Shown: positions 33,005-43,642, numbered from the stretch's first letter. The stretch: DNA of 64,000 nt from Beta vulgaris subsp. vulgaris (GCF_026745355.1 NC_079209.1:10279555-10343554); one strand, 5' to 3'. Notes: a model not told the origin generated them from the letters alone. Program-made: numbers and translations.

Positions 33005-35559
33005 CTAAGGCAGCTGGGGAGTGGGGTCGGCAGCAGGATAAGCAGCAGGGTTCCCAGCATCAGGTTGCTCGGCAGCATTCCCTGGAGGCGGCTCGGTGCT
33101 AGCAGCGCCTTCGTCATCATCATCCTCATCCTCGTCATCCGAGCTCATTTCCTCGGCCATTTTTGCCTTGATGACGGCTGCTTCAGCATCGGCTATCTCC
33201 TGGTAGCGCGACCAGACGGAATTCCAGTCGGCTTCGGGGGAAGAGTCAGCCAGTGCCTCCCTGAGCTTGGCAAGGGCCTCATCCTCGCCCATCTTGTGGG
33301 AAGACTGGCCAACCTCGGCGCAAAACTCAGTGCAATCATCCGAAGCCTGCCAGGCCTTGAACCACTCCTCCTGGGAGCGGTCGACGGCCGCCTGAGCCTC
33401 TTTGAGTTGGGCCTCGGTTGTGGAGAGTTTAAGCTGGACCCTCTCCAAGTCGCCCTCGACCTTGGCCAGATTGGTCTCGGCCGTAGCCTTGGCAGACTCG
33501 GCATTCTCTTTGGCCAGAGCAAGGTTGGCCCTCTCCACTTTCCAGTCCTCCCTCTCTTGCTTCCACGTTGCCTCGCCCTTGTCAATCTTGGAATTGGCCT
33601 CCTCCAGACGTAGCTCGGCTAAGCGCCTGGCCTCCATGGCCTGGTACAACTCATCAATATGCGACCGAGCCGCCTGCTTCAGATCCGAGACCTCTTGTAC
33701 CAGAGCGAGCCGATCTTCGGCCACCTTGGTCATTCGGATGGAAAACTGCCAGAGTAATAAACAATCAGTTAGAAGTTGGCTAATAAAAAGCAAGTAAAGG
33801 GCAAAGAAAATTCACTTACGTCCATCCAAGAGCGGAAGAGCTCGCTCGACTCATTCCTCCCGTTGACCTCATTAATATGGTCCCGGTCGGTCTGAGTGCA
33901 TAGGATCTCCAGTGCGTCGGAAATCCTCTTCTTCTTGTCCGTCTTGGACATTTGTGTAAAGGGGACGGGCGCCTCGGACAAAGAGCGCTCGGCCAGAGAA
34001 GGGTTGGAGGTCCCCTGAACATGTCCCGGACTCCGGACAGGTTCAAAGTCCGAGGGGTGAACCGAAATGTGGGTGTCTCCCCCTCCAAAGTCGGGTCGGG
34101 GACTGTTCACCTCAACGAAGGCTCCTTCCGAGCCTTTTTCGCTGAGGCCTCCTTCTCAGCTGGGCTTTGGCCAGAGCCTTCTCCGTCAGCTCGACCCTCT
34201 CCTCGGCCCTCTCCTTGCGTTTCCTCGGTTTAGGGTTCGAGGGATCCTGTAAAAACCAAGGAGTTAGCAAGATATGAACATTGAATTTAAACCAGGTCGG
34301 ACGGAGAAATTGTTTACCTTCGGCTTGGAGGGCTTGTTGATCTTATTCGCCTTCATCTCGGCCCTGATCCGAGCGGCCTTGAGAGCAGCGGAAGTTAGTC
34401 GCTCGGCCATTTCTTGATCAGTTTCCTTCAAAAAGGATAAAGAAGCTTCTGCAAAAGGAAAAAACACAGTTAGCAAAATATAACAAGTAAAGCAAAACAA
34501 GTCAACCGGACCCCTCTTGCCGAATTACCCTTGGGAAGGCCGGACTCAGGCCGAACGCGGCGAGGAAGTGCTCATTCTTGAATAGCTTACAGCTCGGGAG
34601 CCAATTCCCCGCTACAAAAACCTCACCGCCGTCCACTATCTTTGCCTCTAATTGCATGTAGATGGCGGCCACTACTTCGTCTTCTGATAGCTCGGGAACT
34701 TTAAAGTTGAGGCAGTGGTTGGGGTCGGCAGATGGAGGTACGATGGGGATGCCCCATTCTCCCCCATAGTAAACAAAGGCAAATCCTCGACGAAAACCCT
34801 TTTGCGAGGTGGGTAGGTCGAGGACGGTTTGGTAGCCCCGCCGAGCCTGGAAGCACCACCAACCACAGCTTGTACAAGTGGCGCCATAGGGTGAGGGTCG
34901 GTTTAACACCGATGATATCGCATATCACCTGAACCGCCAATATGCCGCCCCAAGAGTTCGGAGATAGCTGACCCAGGCACAAGTTGTACGCATTCAGTAT
35001 ATCCTTCTCAAACTGGGTCAGCGGAAACCTCAATCCCATCTCCATGGCCTTGTAATAAAAGGCGGTGCATCCAGGGGGTGGGCTCAGAATGGTGTGGCTG
35101 GCATCCGGTCGGACCAACAGATAGGGGTCCTTTATTTGGAACTTTGCTGCTTGGCCTCGGGCATCCTCCAGTAAGGCCTTTATTGAGAAGGAAGAGGAAA
35201 TTTTGCTCCCGGACCGCCTTTGGGGTCGATCTCAGGATACGCGAGCCGACCGGATGTAGAAGCTTTGCCTTCTTCTCCCGGCATAGCTATCCTAACTACA
35301 CCATCAGACAAATATTTGTCTAAGTAACTCCTCGAAGAGGATAGGCCAGGGACACCTCCCAGGGTAGGGGGATGGCACCCTCGGCCTCCTCCTCCTCGGC
35401 TTGCGAAGGAGTACTCGGGAGGGAAAGCGCCTCAGGCACAGCCGAGGGATCCGGGCAACTTATTAAAGTTGACACCAATACCATTCCCATACCCCTCACT
35501 TCCTCGGCTAAATTAAAGGAGGTGAGGGAGGGGTGTCACTGACTCGGACGACTCCCCAT
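33005..35559 (-). pseudogene. antisense accessory gene of the Tat element, four exons, PF04195-like
   Basis: Minus-strand gene. Exons by splice consensus: 35559-34529, 34448-34318, 34246-33820, 33745-33005. Introns: 34528-34449 (GTAATT...TTGCAG), 34317-34247 (GTAAAC...TTACAG), 33819-33746 (GTAAGT...GGCAG). The last two introns sit between whole codons, and for the last one the flanking frames join directly (RSWMD then FSIRMTKVAEDR). The N-terminal part contains PPPGCTAFYYKAMEMGLRFP and LGQLSPNSWGGILA, matching the Pfam family called Transposase, gypsy type (PF04195, from memory). The C-terminal 245 residues are a charged coiled coil (EDRLALVQEVSDLKQAARSH onward) ending in an acidic DDEDEDDDDEG stretch. 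Such accessory frames are known in Tat elements; the function is unknown. At least three frameshifts and one TGA disable this copy. Confidence 0.75.
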
Positions 35560-35774
35560 TATTTATCAACAGAAGGGGGTCGGCCGATTTTATTAAAAGA
35601 AAGAGAAGAAAAACTTAGCGAAAAAACAAAACAAAGGCGTACCTGGTCGGACGAAGAAGATGGAGCCCGGACTTAGAGAGAGAAAGTGCTCTAAAGTAGA
35701 GAGAAGAGAGCAGAAAACTCAAATTTAAGAGAGAGAGAGAATTGTAAAAGTGACAAAATCTCTCCCCCTCTCCC

Positions 35775-35784
35775 TACTTATAGG
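35775..35784 (-). promoter_or_regulatory. antisense TATA box inside the Tat element
   Basis: The minus strand reads CCTATAAGTAGGGAG, about 225 bp upstream of the antisense ATG at 35559. It is followed by a CT-rich leader (ATTCTCTCTCTCTCTTAAATTTG, with CTCTCTTCTCTCTACTTTAGAG). A possible donor CCAGGTACG near 35640 suggests a leader intron. Candidate promoter for the antisense gene. Confidence 0.5.
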
Positions 35785-36086
35785 CAAAATCCTCGGTCCC
35801 GTGTCCGCGTCATATCTTGGACCGGGCCCGTGTTTCACACCTTAATGGGCCTCCCAAATGCCCAAAACTGTTCAAAAGCAACCGCCCCAGGAATATCAAT
35901 CGTCACAAAAGTCATAAATGACCAGAAGTTGAATCGCCACCATGTTTTCAAGCACCCCAATAATCCACCGTTGCCACGTGGCATTTGGGTTTTCAAGAAG
36001 CTATTAAGTTCACCAGCTCAAGATTGCTAGTTCATCAGCTCAAGGTTACCAGCTCGGTCACTTCAGCCAGTGGTCCAAAATCTTAG

Positions 36087-36910
36087 GCACCGGCTCGGAC
36101 AAGCATGGGGTCATTGGCCCCTCATCCGAGCCGCGTCCAACCACTCGGCCCTAGGAGGCACTCCTCCTTGGTTGAGTAAGTCTCCTAAGTCCCAGATTGA
36201 CTTAGCGAGAGCAGGCACCGGCTCGGACAAGCATGGGGCTCATTGGCCCCTCATCCGAGCCGCGTCCAACCACTCGGCCCTAGGAGGCACTCCTCCTTGG
36301 TTGAGTAAGTCTCCTAAGTCCCAGATTGACTTAGCGAGAGCAGGCACCGGCTCGGACAAGCATGGGGTCATTGGCCCCTCATCCGAGCCGCGTCCAACCA
36401 CTCGGCCCTAGGAGGCACTCCTCCTTGGTTGAGTAAGTCTCCTAAGTCCCAGATTGACTTAGCGAGAGCAGGCACCGGCTCGGACAAGCATGGGGCTCAT
36501 TGGCCCCTCATCCGAGCCGCGTCCAACCACTCGGCCCTAGGAGGCACTCCTCCTTGGTTGAGTAAGTCTCCTAAGTCCCAGATTGACTTAGCGAGAGCAG
36601 GCACCGGCTCGGACAAGCATGGGGCTCATTGGCCCCTCATCCGAGCCGCGTCCAACCAGCTCGGCCCTAAGGAGGCACTCCTCCTTGGTTGAGTAACTCC
36701 TAAGTCCCAGATTGACTTAGCGAGAGCAGGCACCGGCTCGGACAAGCATGGGGCTCATTGGCCCCTCATCCGAGCCGCGTCCAACCAGCTCGGCCAAGGA
36801 GGCTCTCCTCTTGGTTGAGTGAGCTTCCTAAGTCCCAGATTGACTTAGCGAATGGGTACCGGCTCGGACAAGCATGGGGCTCATTGGTCCCTGTCCGAGC
36901 CGTAGACAGC
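36087..36910. repeat. seven tandem copies of a 128-129 bp repeat
   Basis: Units start GCACCGGCTCGGACAAGC at 36087, 36215, 36344, 36472, 36601 and 36730, with a diverged seventh at about 36856. Lengths of 128 and 129 differ by GGGGTCATT against GGGGCTCATT. Each unit holds an inverted repeat CGGCTCGGA...TCCGAGCCG with an inner GGGGC...GCCCC, so it can fold into a hairpin. Long plus-strand frames through it are a by-product of the period. Confidence 0.95.
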
Positions 36911-36929
36911 CATACCCTTCCTTTCTTAC

Positions 36930-37340
36930 GAGACGGGTCGGCGCTCAAGCTCCCCTCTCTCCTAGAGACCGGGTCGGCCTCAAGCTCCCCTCTCTCCTAT
37001 GAGACCGGGTCGGACATCAAGCTCCCCTCTCTCCTAGGGACCGGGTCGGCACATGCCTCCCTCTCCAGAACCGGGTCGGCACTGGCCACCCCTCTCCTTG
37101 AGGAGACCGGGTCGGCACATGCCACCCTTCTTTCCAAGGGGACCGGGTCGGCACTAGCCACCCCTCTCCTTGGGAAGACCAGGTCGGCATTAGCCACCCC
37201 TCTCCTTGGGAAGACCGGGTCGGCACTAGCCATCCCTCTCCTTGAGGAGACCGGGTCGGCACATGCCACCCTTCTCTCCAAGGAGACCGGGTCGGCACTA
37301 GCCCCCTCCTCCTTGAGGAGACTGGGTCGGCACGTGCCCC
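36930..37340. repeat. 36-bp minisatellite before the 3' LTR
   Basis: About eleven units around GACCGGGTCGGCACTAGCC, spaced 36 bp where regular (37141, 37177, 37213, 37249). Because 36 is a multiple of three, a plus-strand frame reads a 12-residue repeat SALATPLLGKTG, and the minus strand is also open. Position between accessory gene and LTR is where Tat elements often carry tandem repeats. Confidence 0.9.
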
Positions 37341-37454
37341 CCTTTTTTGCCTAAAAAGCAGGTCAGCCTGGGTTCAGGACTGTCTAGGTTCCGCCACGAA
37401 CGGGAGACACTTCAGCAAGGCCTCGATGTTTCCCATTCCTGGCGTGGGGCTAAT

Positions 37455-37858
37455 TGTTTGGGCTTATTTCCTGGGTTAGGCCTACCAGGGATAATTAAGC
37501 CCAATGAAGCCTTAAACCTTCAGAGGGCCCCACCTGTGATAATGCCTCCCAGCTGTCAGTGCCCTCCAGCTGGCCTACAGTTGGGATACCCCCATCACTA
37601 TAAATACTCAACCCCCTCATCAATGAGAAGGTATTGAATTCTTACCTAACAAACCAGAGCATCTCTCTCTAGACTTTATCTCTCTAAGTTTGATTACTGA
37701 CTTGAGCGTCGGAGAGGCGATCCCGGAACAACCCCCGGGCAGTCTAACCATTACTTTTGCAGGATTCCGGCGTACGGACTTTGGACTCAGGACATTCGAA
37801 TCTGACCCGGTATTCCCTAAGCAAAGGAATCGGAACCCTTAATTTCTAGACAGAAACA
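37455..37858 (+). repeat. 3' LTR of the Tat element
   Basis: 404 bp, same ends as the 5' LTR. Differences from the 5' LTR: CCAGCAC to CCATCAC, AAGCTTG to AAGTTTG, and three 1-base indels (TTGATACT/TTGATTACT, CCGGGGC/CCGGGC, GGACCC/GGAACCC). The purine-rich GGCGTGGGGC precedes it at 37441-37450. Confidence 0.95.
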
Positions 37859-37863
37859 ATACC

Positions 37864-38329
37864 CATTTAAGTTTGCGATTGAAACATTAAGGACCAACAA
37901 ATCTAAATTAAGAACAAGTTCGTACTAACACTAATAATTAATGGTTATATACCAAGACCATTGTTACTTATATGCCCCCAAAATCAAATTATATACTTGA
38001 TCAATATCATATTATCATCCATGTATTAATCATATATAGCCCCGCAACCGCAAGCATATCAAAGAAAGGTATACTCACCCTTCTTAAATTATTAGCTATT
38101 ACAAAATTAAAATGATCATAAAAGTAATTACAAATCAAAATGATCTAATCCCTCTGCAGTTGATGACATCTCTCTGTTCATTAAAATCATCATCAAATTA
38201 CATATATAATAGAAGTAATAATATCCATATTTATACCAACAATAACCATAATTCATCCCAAAAAGAAGTAATAAGGAGGAGAAAACAAAAACAGAAGATA
38301 TAGTACTAGTATATAAATACTCCTTATTC
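37864..38329. other. atpC 3' flank, no other gene seen
   Basis: 466 bp between the Tat element and the atpC stop codon. It holds the presumed atpC 3' UTR (transcribed leftward) and AT-rich DNA. No repeat ends recognised. Confidence 0.5.
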
Positions 38330-39418
38330 TCAGACCAAAGCATCAGCACCAGCAACAATCTCCAAAATCTCCCCAGTAATCTTAGCTTGACGCGCTCTAT
38401 TATACACCATCGATAGCGATTTCTTCAACTCACTGGCATTATCAGTAGCATTACTCATGGCAGTCATCCTCGCGGCGAGCTCGCTAGCAAGGGAGTCCTG
38501 CAATGCCCTCAGAATCTGACTGTTAAGATACAATGGCAATAGAGCATCCAATATCTGAACAGGGTCTTGCTCAAATTCCAATATAGGCGAAAATGCTAGT
38601 GTCTCAGCTTTAACAACATTTCTCTCAACAGTTAATTTACCCTCTTTAGTCGTCAATCGAAACAATTCATCTTCTGCTGCGTCTACACAATTTCCATTGA
38701 TGTCACAGATTTCTCCCTTAGGAGATAAAGGCAGAAGTGTGTGAATTACAGGGTCTGATTTCACTAAAGAAACAAACTTTGTGTAAAGAAGTTCAACTTT
38801 GTCAACTTCTTCACTTATAAACAGAGAGAATACATCATCAGCAATAGCTTGTGCATCTTTTGCTGTTGGTAGATTAGTACCATCAAGGTACCGATCAACA
38901 GGGATATATGGGCGTCTAAGGAAGTAAGAGTTTCCCTTTTTACCGACACTTACGACGGTATACTCGACCCCAAGACCTTTGAGTTCAGAGATTCTTTGCT
39001 CTGCTTTTTTAAGTATAGCATTGTTAAAACCTCCGCAAAGACCTCGATCACCTGTTACGACAACAAGAGCAACTTTCTTGACAGGACGATTTTTTGTAAG
39101 AGGAACATCGACGTCTTCTGTTTGGAGCTGCTCATTGATGCTGTAGAGTACTTCGACGAGTGTTTCGGAGAAGGGACGACCGTTAACAACTGCTTCTTGC
39201 GCACGCCGCACTTTAGCTGCTGCCACTAGCTTCATTGCTTCGGTGATCTTTTGAGTGTTTTTAACTGATCCAATGCGCTCACGGAGCTCTCGGAGACCGC
39301 ATTGGATCGGGCATGTGGCGGGGATGGAGGCGTTTGTAGGGAGTGTTTGAGTTGATTGAGTGGTGGTAGGGAGTTGGAAGCTGCTTACTGATGAACTGAA
39401 TGAGAGAGAGCAAGCCAT
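38330..39418 (-). CDS. ATPC: chloroplast ATP synthase gamma chain precursor
   Basis: Gamma subunit of the CF1 part of the chloroplast ATP synthase, the central rotor shaft that couples proton flow through CF0 to ATP synthesis on the stromal side of the thylakoid. The single exon gives 362 residues, the usual length. Residues 1-39 are Ser/Thr-rich with few acidic residues, a stromal transit peptide starting MACSLSFSSS; the mature chain starts near residue 40. The N-terminal helix LRERIGSVKNTQKITEAMKL and C-terminal helix LKKSLSMVYNRARQAKITGE form the coiled-coil shaft, and VTGDRGLCGGFNN is the conserved core motif. The plant-specific regulatory insert is present: CDINGNC with Cys238 and Cys244 (199 and 205 of the mature protein), the thioredoxin-reduced disulfide that switches the enzyme on in light. 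The reading frame is intact. Start chosen as the first ATG, giving the family-like N-terminus. Confidence 0.98.
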   Translation of the reverse strand: MACSLSFSSSVSSFQLPTTTQSTQTLPTNASIPATCPIQCGLRELRERIGSVKNTQKITEAMKLVAAAKVRRAQEAVVNGRPFSETLVEVLYSINEQLQTEDVDVPLTKNRPVKKVALVVVTGDRGLCGGFNNAILKKAEQRISELKGLGVEYTVVSVGKKGNSYFLRRPYIPVDRYLDGTNLPTAKDAQAIADDVFSLFISEEVDKVELLYTKFVSLVKSDPVIHTLLPLSPKGEICDINGNCVDAAEDELFRLTTKEGKLTVERNVVKAETLAFSPILEFEQDPVQILDALLPLYLNSQILRALQDSLASELAARMTAMSNATDNASELKKSLSMVYNRARQAKITGEILEIVAGADALV

Positions 39419-39515
39419 TGTTGTAATGTTTATGTTTTTTTTTGGTGTTGGAGCTCTCTCTAGGAATGGAGATGGAGGTAGGGGGGAGAGAGAGAAGTGG
39501 TTGATTTCAGTTAGA

Positions 39516-39524
39516 AATCTTATC
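39516..39524 (-). promoter_or_regulatory. I-box-like element upstream of atpC
   Basis: The minus strand reads GATAAGATT about 100 bp upstream of the atpC ATG, matching the I-box core GATAAG found in promoters of light-regulated photosynthesis genes. The leader between is CT-rich (CTCTCTCTCCCCCCC). Single short match, so weak. Confidence 0.35.
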
Positions 39525-39599
39525 TAGGGTGGTGTTGTGAGGATGGTAATGTTTTAGTGTTGATGGGGTGTAAAATGTGATGTGGAAGAAAGGAGGGAA

Positions 39600-41481
39600 A
39601 TGAGAGGTGGAGGGAAGGAGGTTTGGATGAGGTTTTTGTTGTGGGGTGGATAAGTTGGGAGATTTGGACCATTGAAATTTCAAGATTGGAGGTTAATATG
39701 AGAATATTTTAAAATAAGTAAAAAGAATAGAAAGGATATTGGATTTTGATGCGGTTTAAAATCTAGGTAAAGATGCTGATTAGTCCACCTCATACCTCAA
39801 TGTTTTTCCATTTCTCTTTTTTGCAAGTTTTTTCTTAGCGAGGTTGACACAAATTATTAGAATAGGCAGTTTAATTTTATGATAAAATTAGACGAATTTA
39901 AGATTGAATTTTTCTAACAAGTCCATTTCATTTTGCTCTAATCCAATACTATCCTAGTCATCCCTTCTCTTCTCCTTCCTTTTTTCTTGATTATCGAACT
40001 ACAACAGATAATTTCAAAAATAAATAACTCGGTAGTTTTACCGGACAGATTAAACTAGTCACTAAATGGATTAAAAAATGTCATTACTGTATAGATTAAA
40101 CTGGTCTCGAAATAGATTAACATTGTCCCTAAATAGATTAAACTAGTCACTATATTAAAAAAAGTGGCATGTTTTCCTCTTGATATTGGGCTTGGATTGT
40201 GCCTAATTTAAAATTAAAATTAGGCGTTCTCTTACAATACCAACTGCTAAGTTGAAACCTATGAATACTGGCTTTTTTTTTTCCACGCGATGCGTACTTG
40301 GACTTTTTCGAAACAAAATCTCGATTTTTTTTCGGCATAAGAGTCAGTATTTGAACGTTAGACATGTTTTTTTTAGTTGCGAAATTTGATTGGCTTACTA
40401 TATGTCACTTAAGTTTCTCACCAACCTTTTTTTTTCTTTTCAGAGTTAAACTCTATAAGCAAAAAAAAAATTATTGAATTTATTTATGATTTCTAATATT
40501 ATACTTCTATATATACCTGACAAAGTTAGCCCTAATTCGAAAATCCATATCAATGGCTCGATCTGGGTTCAAACCTTGATCCGATTTTGAAACGATCCGG
40601 CCCGAAATAATATTAGTATGAAACTCATTCGAAGTCCGAATGATTCGATATGATCTTGCCCGATCCGAAATTATTGGTTTCCATCAGGCTTCGTTCCGTA
40701 ATACCGAAACTAACCCCCTTTTTTATAAAAAAAAAGATTATCACAAAAACACTTTGGCACAAGTTCCAACTATACAAATTAGTTATGTATACCCTACGAA
40801 AGCACGAAGAGTAGCAGCTTCATATATACATAACAAAAGCTCATAGTCAAAGAAAATCAGCAAATCAAAAAAGTAACAACTCCATACATAATAAAGATGA
40901 GATAATCCACCATCTAATCCGAAAAGTATCTCGATCCGATGATGATCTAAAACCATGATCCAAAATTCAATCGGATCTAAAAAACAATAGTCTGAACGAT
41001 GTCCGAATTCGAAACAGTGTGGTTTGGATGTAACTTGAATTGATATGAAAACGACCCGATTTGAATTGGTATGGTCTGAATCCGATCTGATTGGTCCGAT
41101 TACCAAGTCTACTTCTATCTCACTCAACGACTCTATTTTGATCATTGCTTGAATTTGATGTATAGATTTAATAATTAATTTAAATTTAAGGGTTTCGTAC
41201 GTTATACCATTGTGTTTCTTCATTTTCTACATTGTGTGCCAACATTTCTAAAATTGCACACAGTTCCCCTCAACTTAACTTTTTAATGCACAAAGCCCCT
41301 ACAAACATTGAGACGTCATTAATATTATATATCTATTATAATCTAGTGATGTTACAAATACTCCTACATGGAGTATTAATATGTTGGATTTATTCCATTA
41401 AATAACAAAAAGTAAATGAAACTAATGATGCATAGTTTCAATGGGAGCATAATGCATTAAAAAGCTAAGCGTAGGCGCATT
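39600..41481. other. intergenic upstream of atpC, degenerate repeats
   Basis: 39600-40500: AT-rich DNA with a small direct repeat family of TAGATTAAACTAGTC/TAGATTAAACTGGTC units (about 40046-40155, four copies). 40540-41115: dense in CCGATCCGA, CGATCTGG and GAATCCGATCTG words, a probable decayed hAT-type element ending near ATTGGTCCGATTACCAAGTCTA, with the left end not found. No gene. Confidence 0.4.
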
Positions 41482-41981
41482 TAGGGATGGTAACGGGACG
41501 AATTTGGACCGGTTCTTGGTGGTACCAGATTCGTTTTTGAGCTTAGACCCAGATCCGGAGCAGATCCTACAGATTCAAAAGACAATACCCAGATCCGGAT
41601 CCACTAGATTCACGGTTCTACGGATCTGGATCTGGATCAGACTGTTTTCCCAAAAAGTTGTACAAACAATTGCCAATATTTTATCACTAAATGATATAAT
41701 TATTATAACATTCACCAAACTACAATATAGCAACATCCAAACAATTAAAATATTCAATCTTGTATGAGAATGGGATAAACAGTAGCCTTAAGTTGCTAAT
41801 TAAACTATTCAAACTATAAAATACGGATCTACGAGTCGGATCTGGATCCTCTCCATAAGATCCAGATCCGTATTTTTTGTGTGGGACCCGGATCCGACCC
41901 AGACCCGCAGGTTCCAAAATGATAAGATCCAGATCCTTCAAAACGGATCTGGGACGGGTCCAAGATCCATTGCCATCTCTA
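41482..41981. mobile_element. hAT-type MITE, 500 bp, perfect 8-bp TSD GGCGCATT
   Basis: The left end TAGGGATGGTAACGG and right end CCATTGCCATCTCTA are imperfect inverted repeats. GGCGCATT occurs exactly at 41474-41481 and 41982-41989. Subterminal DNA on both sides consists of GATCCGGAT, GATCTGGATC and CAGATCCG words around an AT-rich middle. No transposase. Confidence 0.9.
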
Positions 41982-42165
41982 GGCGCATTGTATGAAATTT
42001 TGAAAGGGTTAGGGTACAACGACATAGAAATTGAAGAAACAATAGGGTATAAGTCGTATAACATAGAAAAACCCCTAATTTTTTTTAACGGGAGAAAAAC
42101 TCTAAATTTAAATACTCTCTAAGTTTCCTTCACAAACCAACGATAGTAACATCATTTCTTTTTTA

Positions 42166-42481
42166 CTCCCTCCGTTTCCTAAAAATTTTCCCTCTTTTCG
42201 TTTCAGTGCGTTTCCAAAAGATCTTCTCTCTTTTACTTTATTCCTTATTTGGAATTTTTTTTTCCTTTTTACCCTCTCATGTCCCTATCATATGGTTCAC
42301 TATTACATTATTAATTCAATTTTACTCCCTCTCTCTCTCCTACTTTAACCCCTTTTTATTTGTTTATTTATCTTAACCACTTTCTCTTTTCTACTTTACC
42401 CACCACACACCCCACACAACTTGATCCTCATTGGTACCTGTAGTAACAGTATCAAGGAAGATCTTTAGGAAACGGAGGTAG
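42166..42481. mobile_element. Stowaway-type MITE, about 316 bp
   Basis: Starts CTCCCTCCGTTTCCTAAA and ends TTTAGGAAACGGAGGTAG with TA on both sides, the Tc1/mariner-derived Stowaway pattern. The interior is pyrimidine-rich on the plus strand. Non-coding. Confidence 0.85.
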
Positions 42482-42483
42482 TA

Positions 42484-43201
42484 TCTCTTTACCAACAACT
42501 CTATTTTAATTTCTCTCGGTTTTCATTATCCTATTGAATCTTAAGCCTTATTCTTGTTTCTTCTTTTTTGATTTCTCTCAATTGTAATGATTAATTTTTA
42601 GAAAAAATCACAACAATAATCCCAACAATAATCATGCACAAACAAACGACAGTAACATCATTTCCTTTTCGCATTTGAAGCCGAGCTAGGACCTCTTGGC
42701 TTACCGTTAACTTTCTGACGCTTAGAATTTCTTGCCATGGCTATGATGATGTTACATCAAGAGATTTTTTAGAGAGAGAAAGTCACCCCCTTTCTTAAAA
42801 AAAATGTAAAAGTTCACCTGTTTAATAAGTCACCAATCAACTGAGATCATTCTGAGAGCATACATCCCATATTTTGTACTATACTAAAATAACCTATAGT
42901 TGGAATTAGTATGATAAGAGCGGCCATTTTTTGGATTATTGATGCGAAATTTTTCCTTAATTTTATCAATTTATTGTGCTTATTTTTCGATAACCGAATT
43001 ATCTTCTTCAATCAAACAAATGCTCTTAGGGATTTCTTAAATTGTTGTTATTAGAGAGTTGATTCTTTTGCTGGTAATAATACTTATTAGTTGAAAGAGG
43101 TGGTAACAAAGGCAAGCCAGTAAGGCTATATAAATACCATAGCAATTTAAGATCGATGTTTTGATACACCTTGTTTCCAAATAGATTTTAAATAAGCATA
43201 A
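42484..43201. other. intergenic, no gene seen
   Basis: AT-rich. Repeats of AACAATAATC around 42610-42640 and no domain-bearing frame. A short CACAAACCAACGATAGTAACATCATTTC is found both before the Stowaway (42131) and again near 42635-42665, an old duplication. Confidence 0.4.
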
Positions 43202-43642
43202 GACCCTGTTTGGCAATTAGCGGATACTTGTTAGCTTATTGTATTAGGAGTAGTTGATAACAGATTGTATTAGTTGATTTGACTAGCTAGCTGATTGTAT
43301 GAGTTGTTTGTATAAAAATATTTACTAAGTAGCCGATAGCTACATAGTTGCGTAAAATGACTAATAAGCAAGGATATGTGCATAATCTATTGTTGTACTT
43401 TTAATTGTTTATTAATGTAAATTTTCAAACACATTAGGGAATAAATGTAATTTGGCCATTCATTTTAATGTCAAAAAACTCCTCTGATCTCTAACTTTTT
43501 CAAAAAGAGTTTTTCGGGCATAATCAACTATTTGAAATATATTTGTACTAAATACTCAAATTAGAGAATTGACTAGTCGAATCCTCTAACATTAGTTAAA
43601 ATTTCTAATTTTGTCTCAAATATCTCTTTAACCAAACAAGAC
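43202..43642. mobile_element. hAT-like MITE, about 441 bp
   Basis: The ends GACCCTGTTTGGCAATTA and TTTAACCAAACAAGACC are inverted, with a core CTTGTTTGG/CCAAACAAG-like. Non-coding and AT-rich. No clear target duplication, so boundaries and superfamily are tentative. Confidence 0.5.

Larger units (their letters stand above)
26661..37858 (+). mobile_element. complete Ty3/Gypsy retrotransposon, Tat/Retand type, 11.2 kb, TSD ATACC
   Basis: The two LTRs (26661-27063 and 37455-37858) are flanked by the 5-bp duplication ATACC (26656-26660, 37859-37863). The order is LTR, primer site, gag (about 27160-28860), protease, reverse transcriptase, RNase H, second RNase H, integrase (to 32631), antisense accessory gene (35559-33005), tandem repeats (36087-37340), LTR. 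The second RNase H and the downstream accessory frame are hallmarks of the Tat lineage. The LTRs differ by two substitutions and three single-base indels only, so the insertion is young, yet gag-pol carries many frameshifts. GC content and codon use differ strongly from the AT-rich surroundings. Confidence 0.95.

Noticed and set aside
33065..33797. plus-strand frames of 182 and 131 residues
   Set aside because: They are the complement of the coiled-coil exon of the antisense Tat gene, whose minus-strand reading has clear structure and splice borders.
36087..36910. CRISPR-like or satellite array
   Set aside because: Direct tandem repeats without unique spacers, inside a plant retrotransposon; not a CRISPR array.
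36070..37354. long plus-strand frames of repeated peptides (up to 198 residues)
   Set aside because: They follow the 128-bp and 36-bp tandem repeats in the element's 3' region; no start context, and frame is interrupted between repeats.
38996..39229. 77-residue plus-strand frame
   Set aside because: Antisense shadow of the intact atpC coding sequence.
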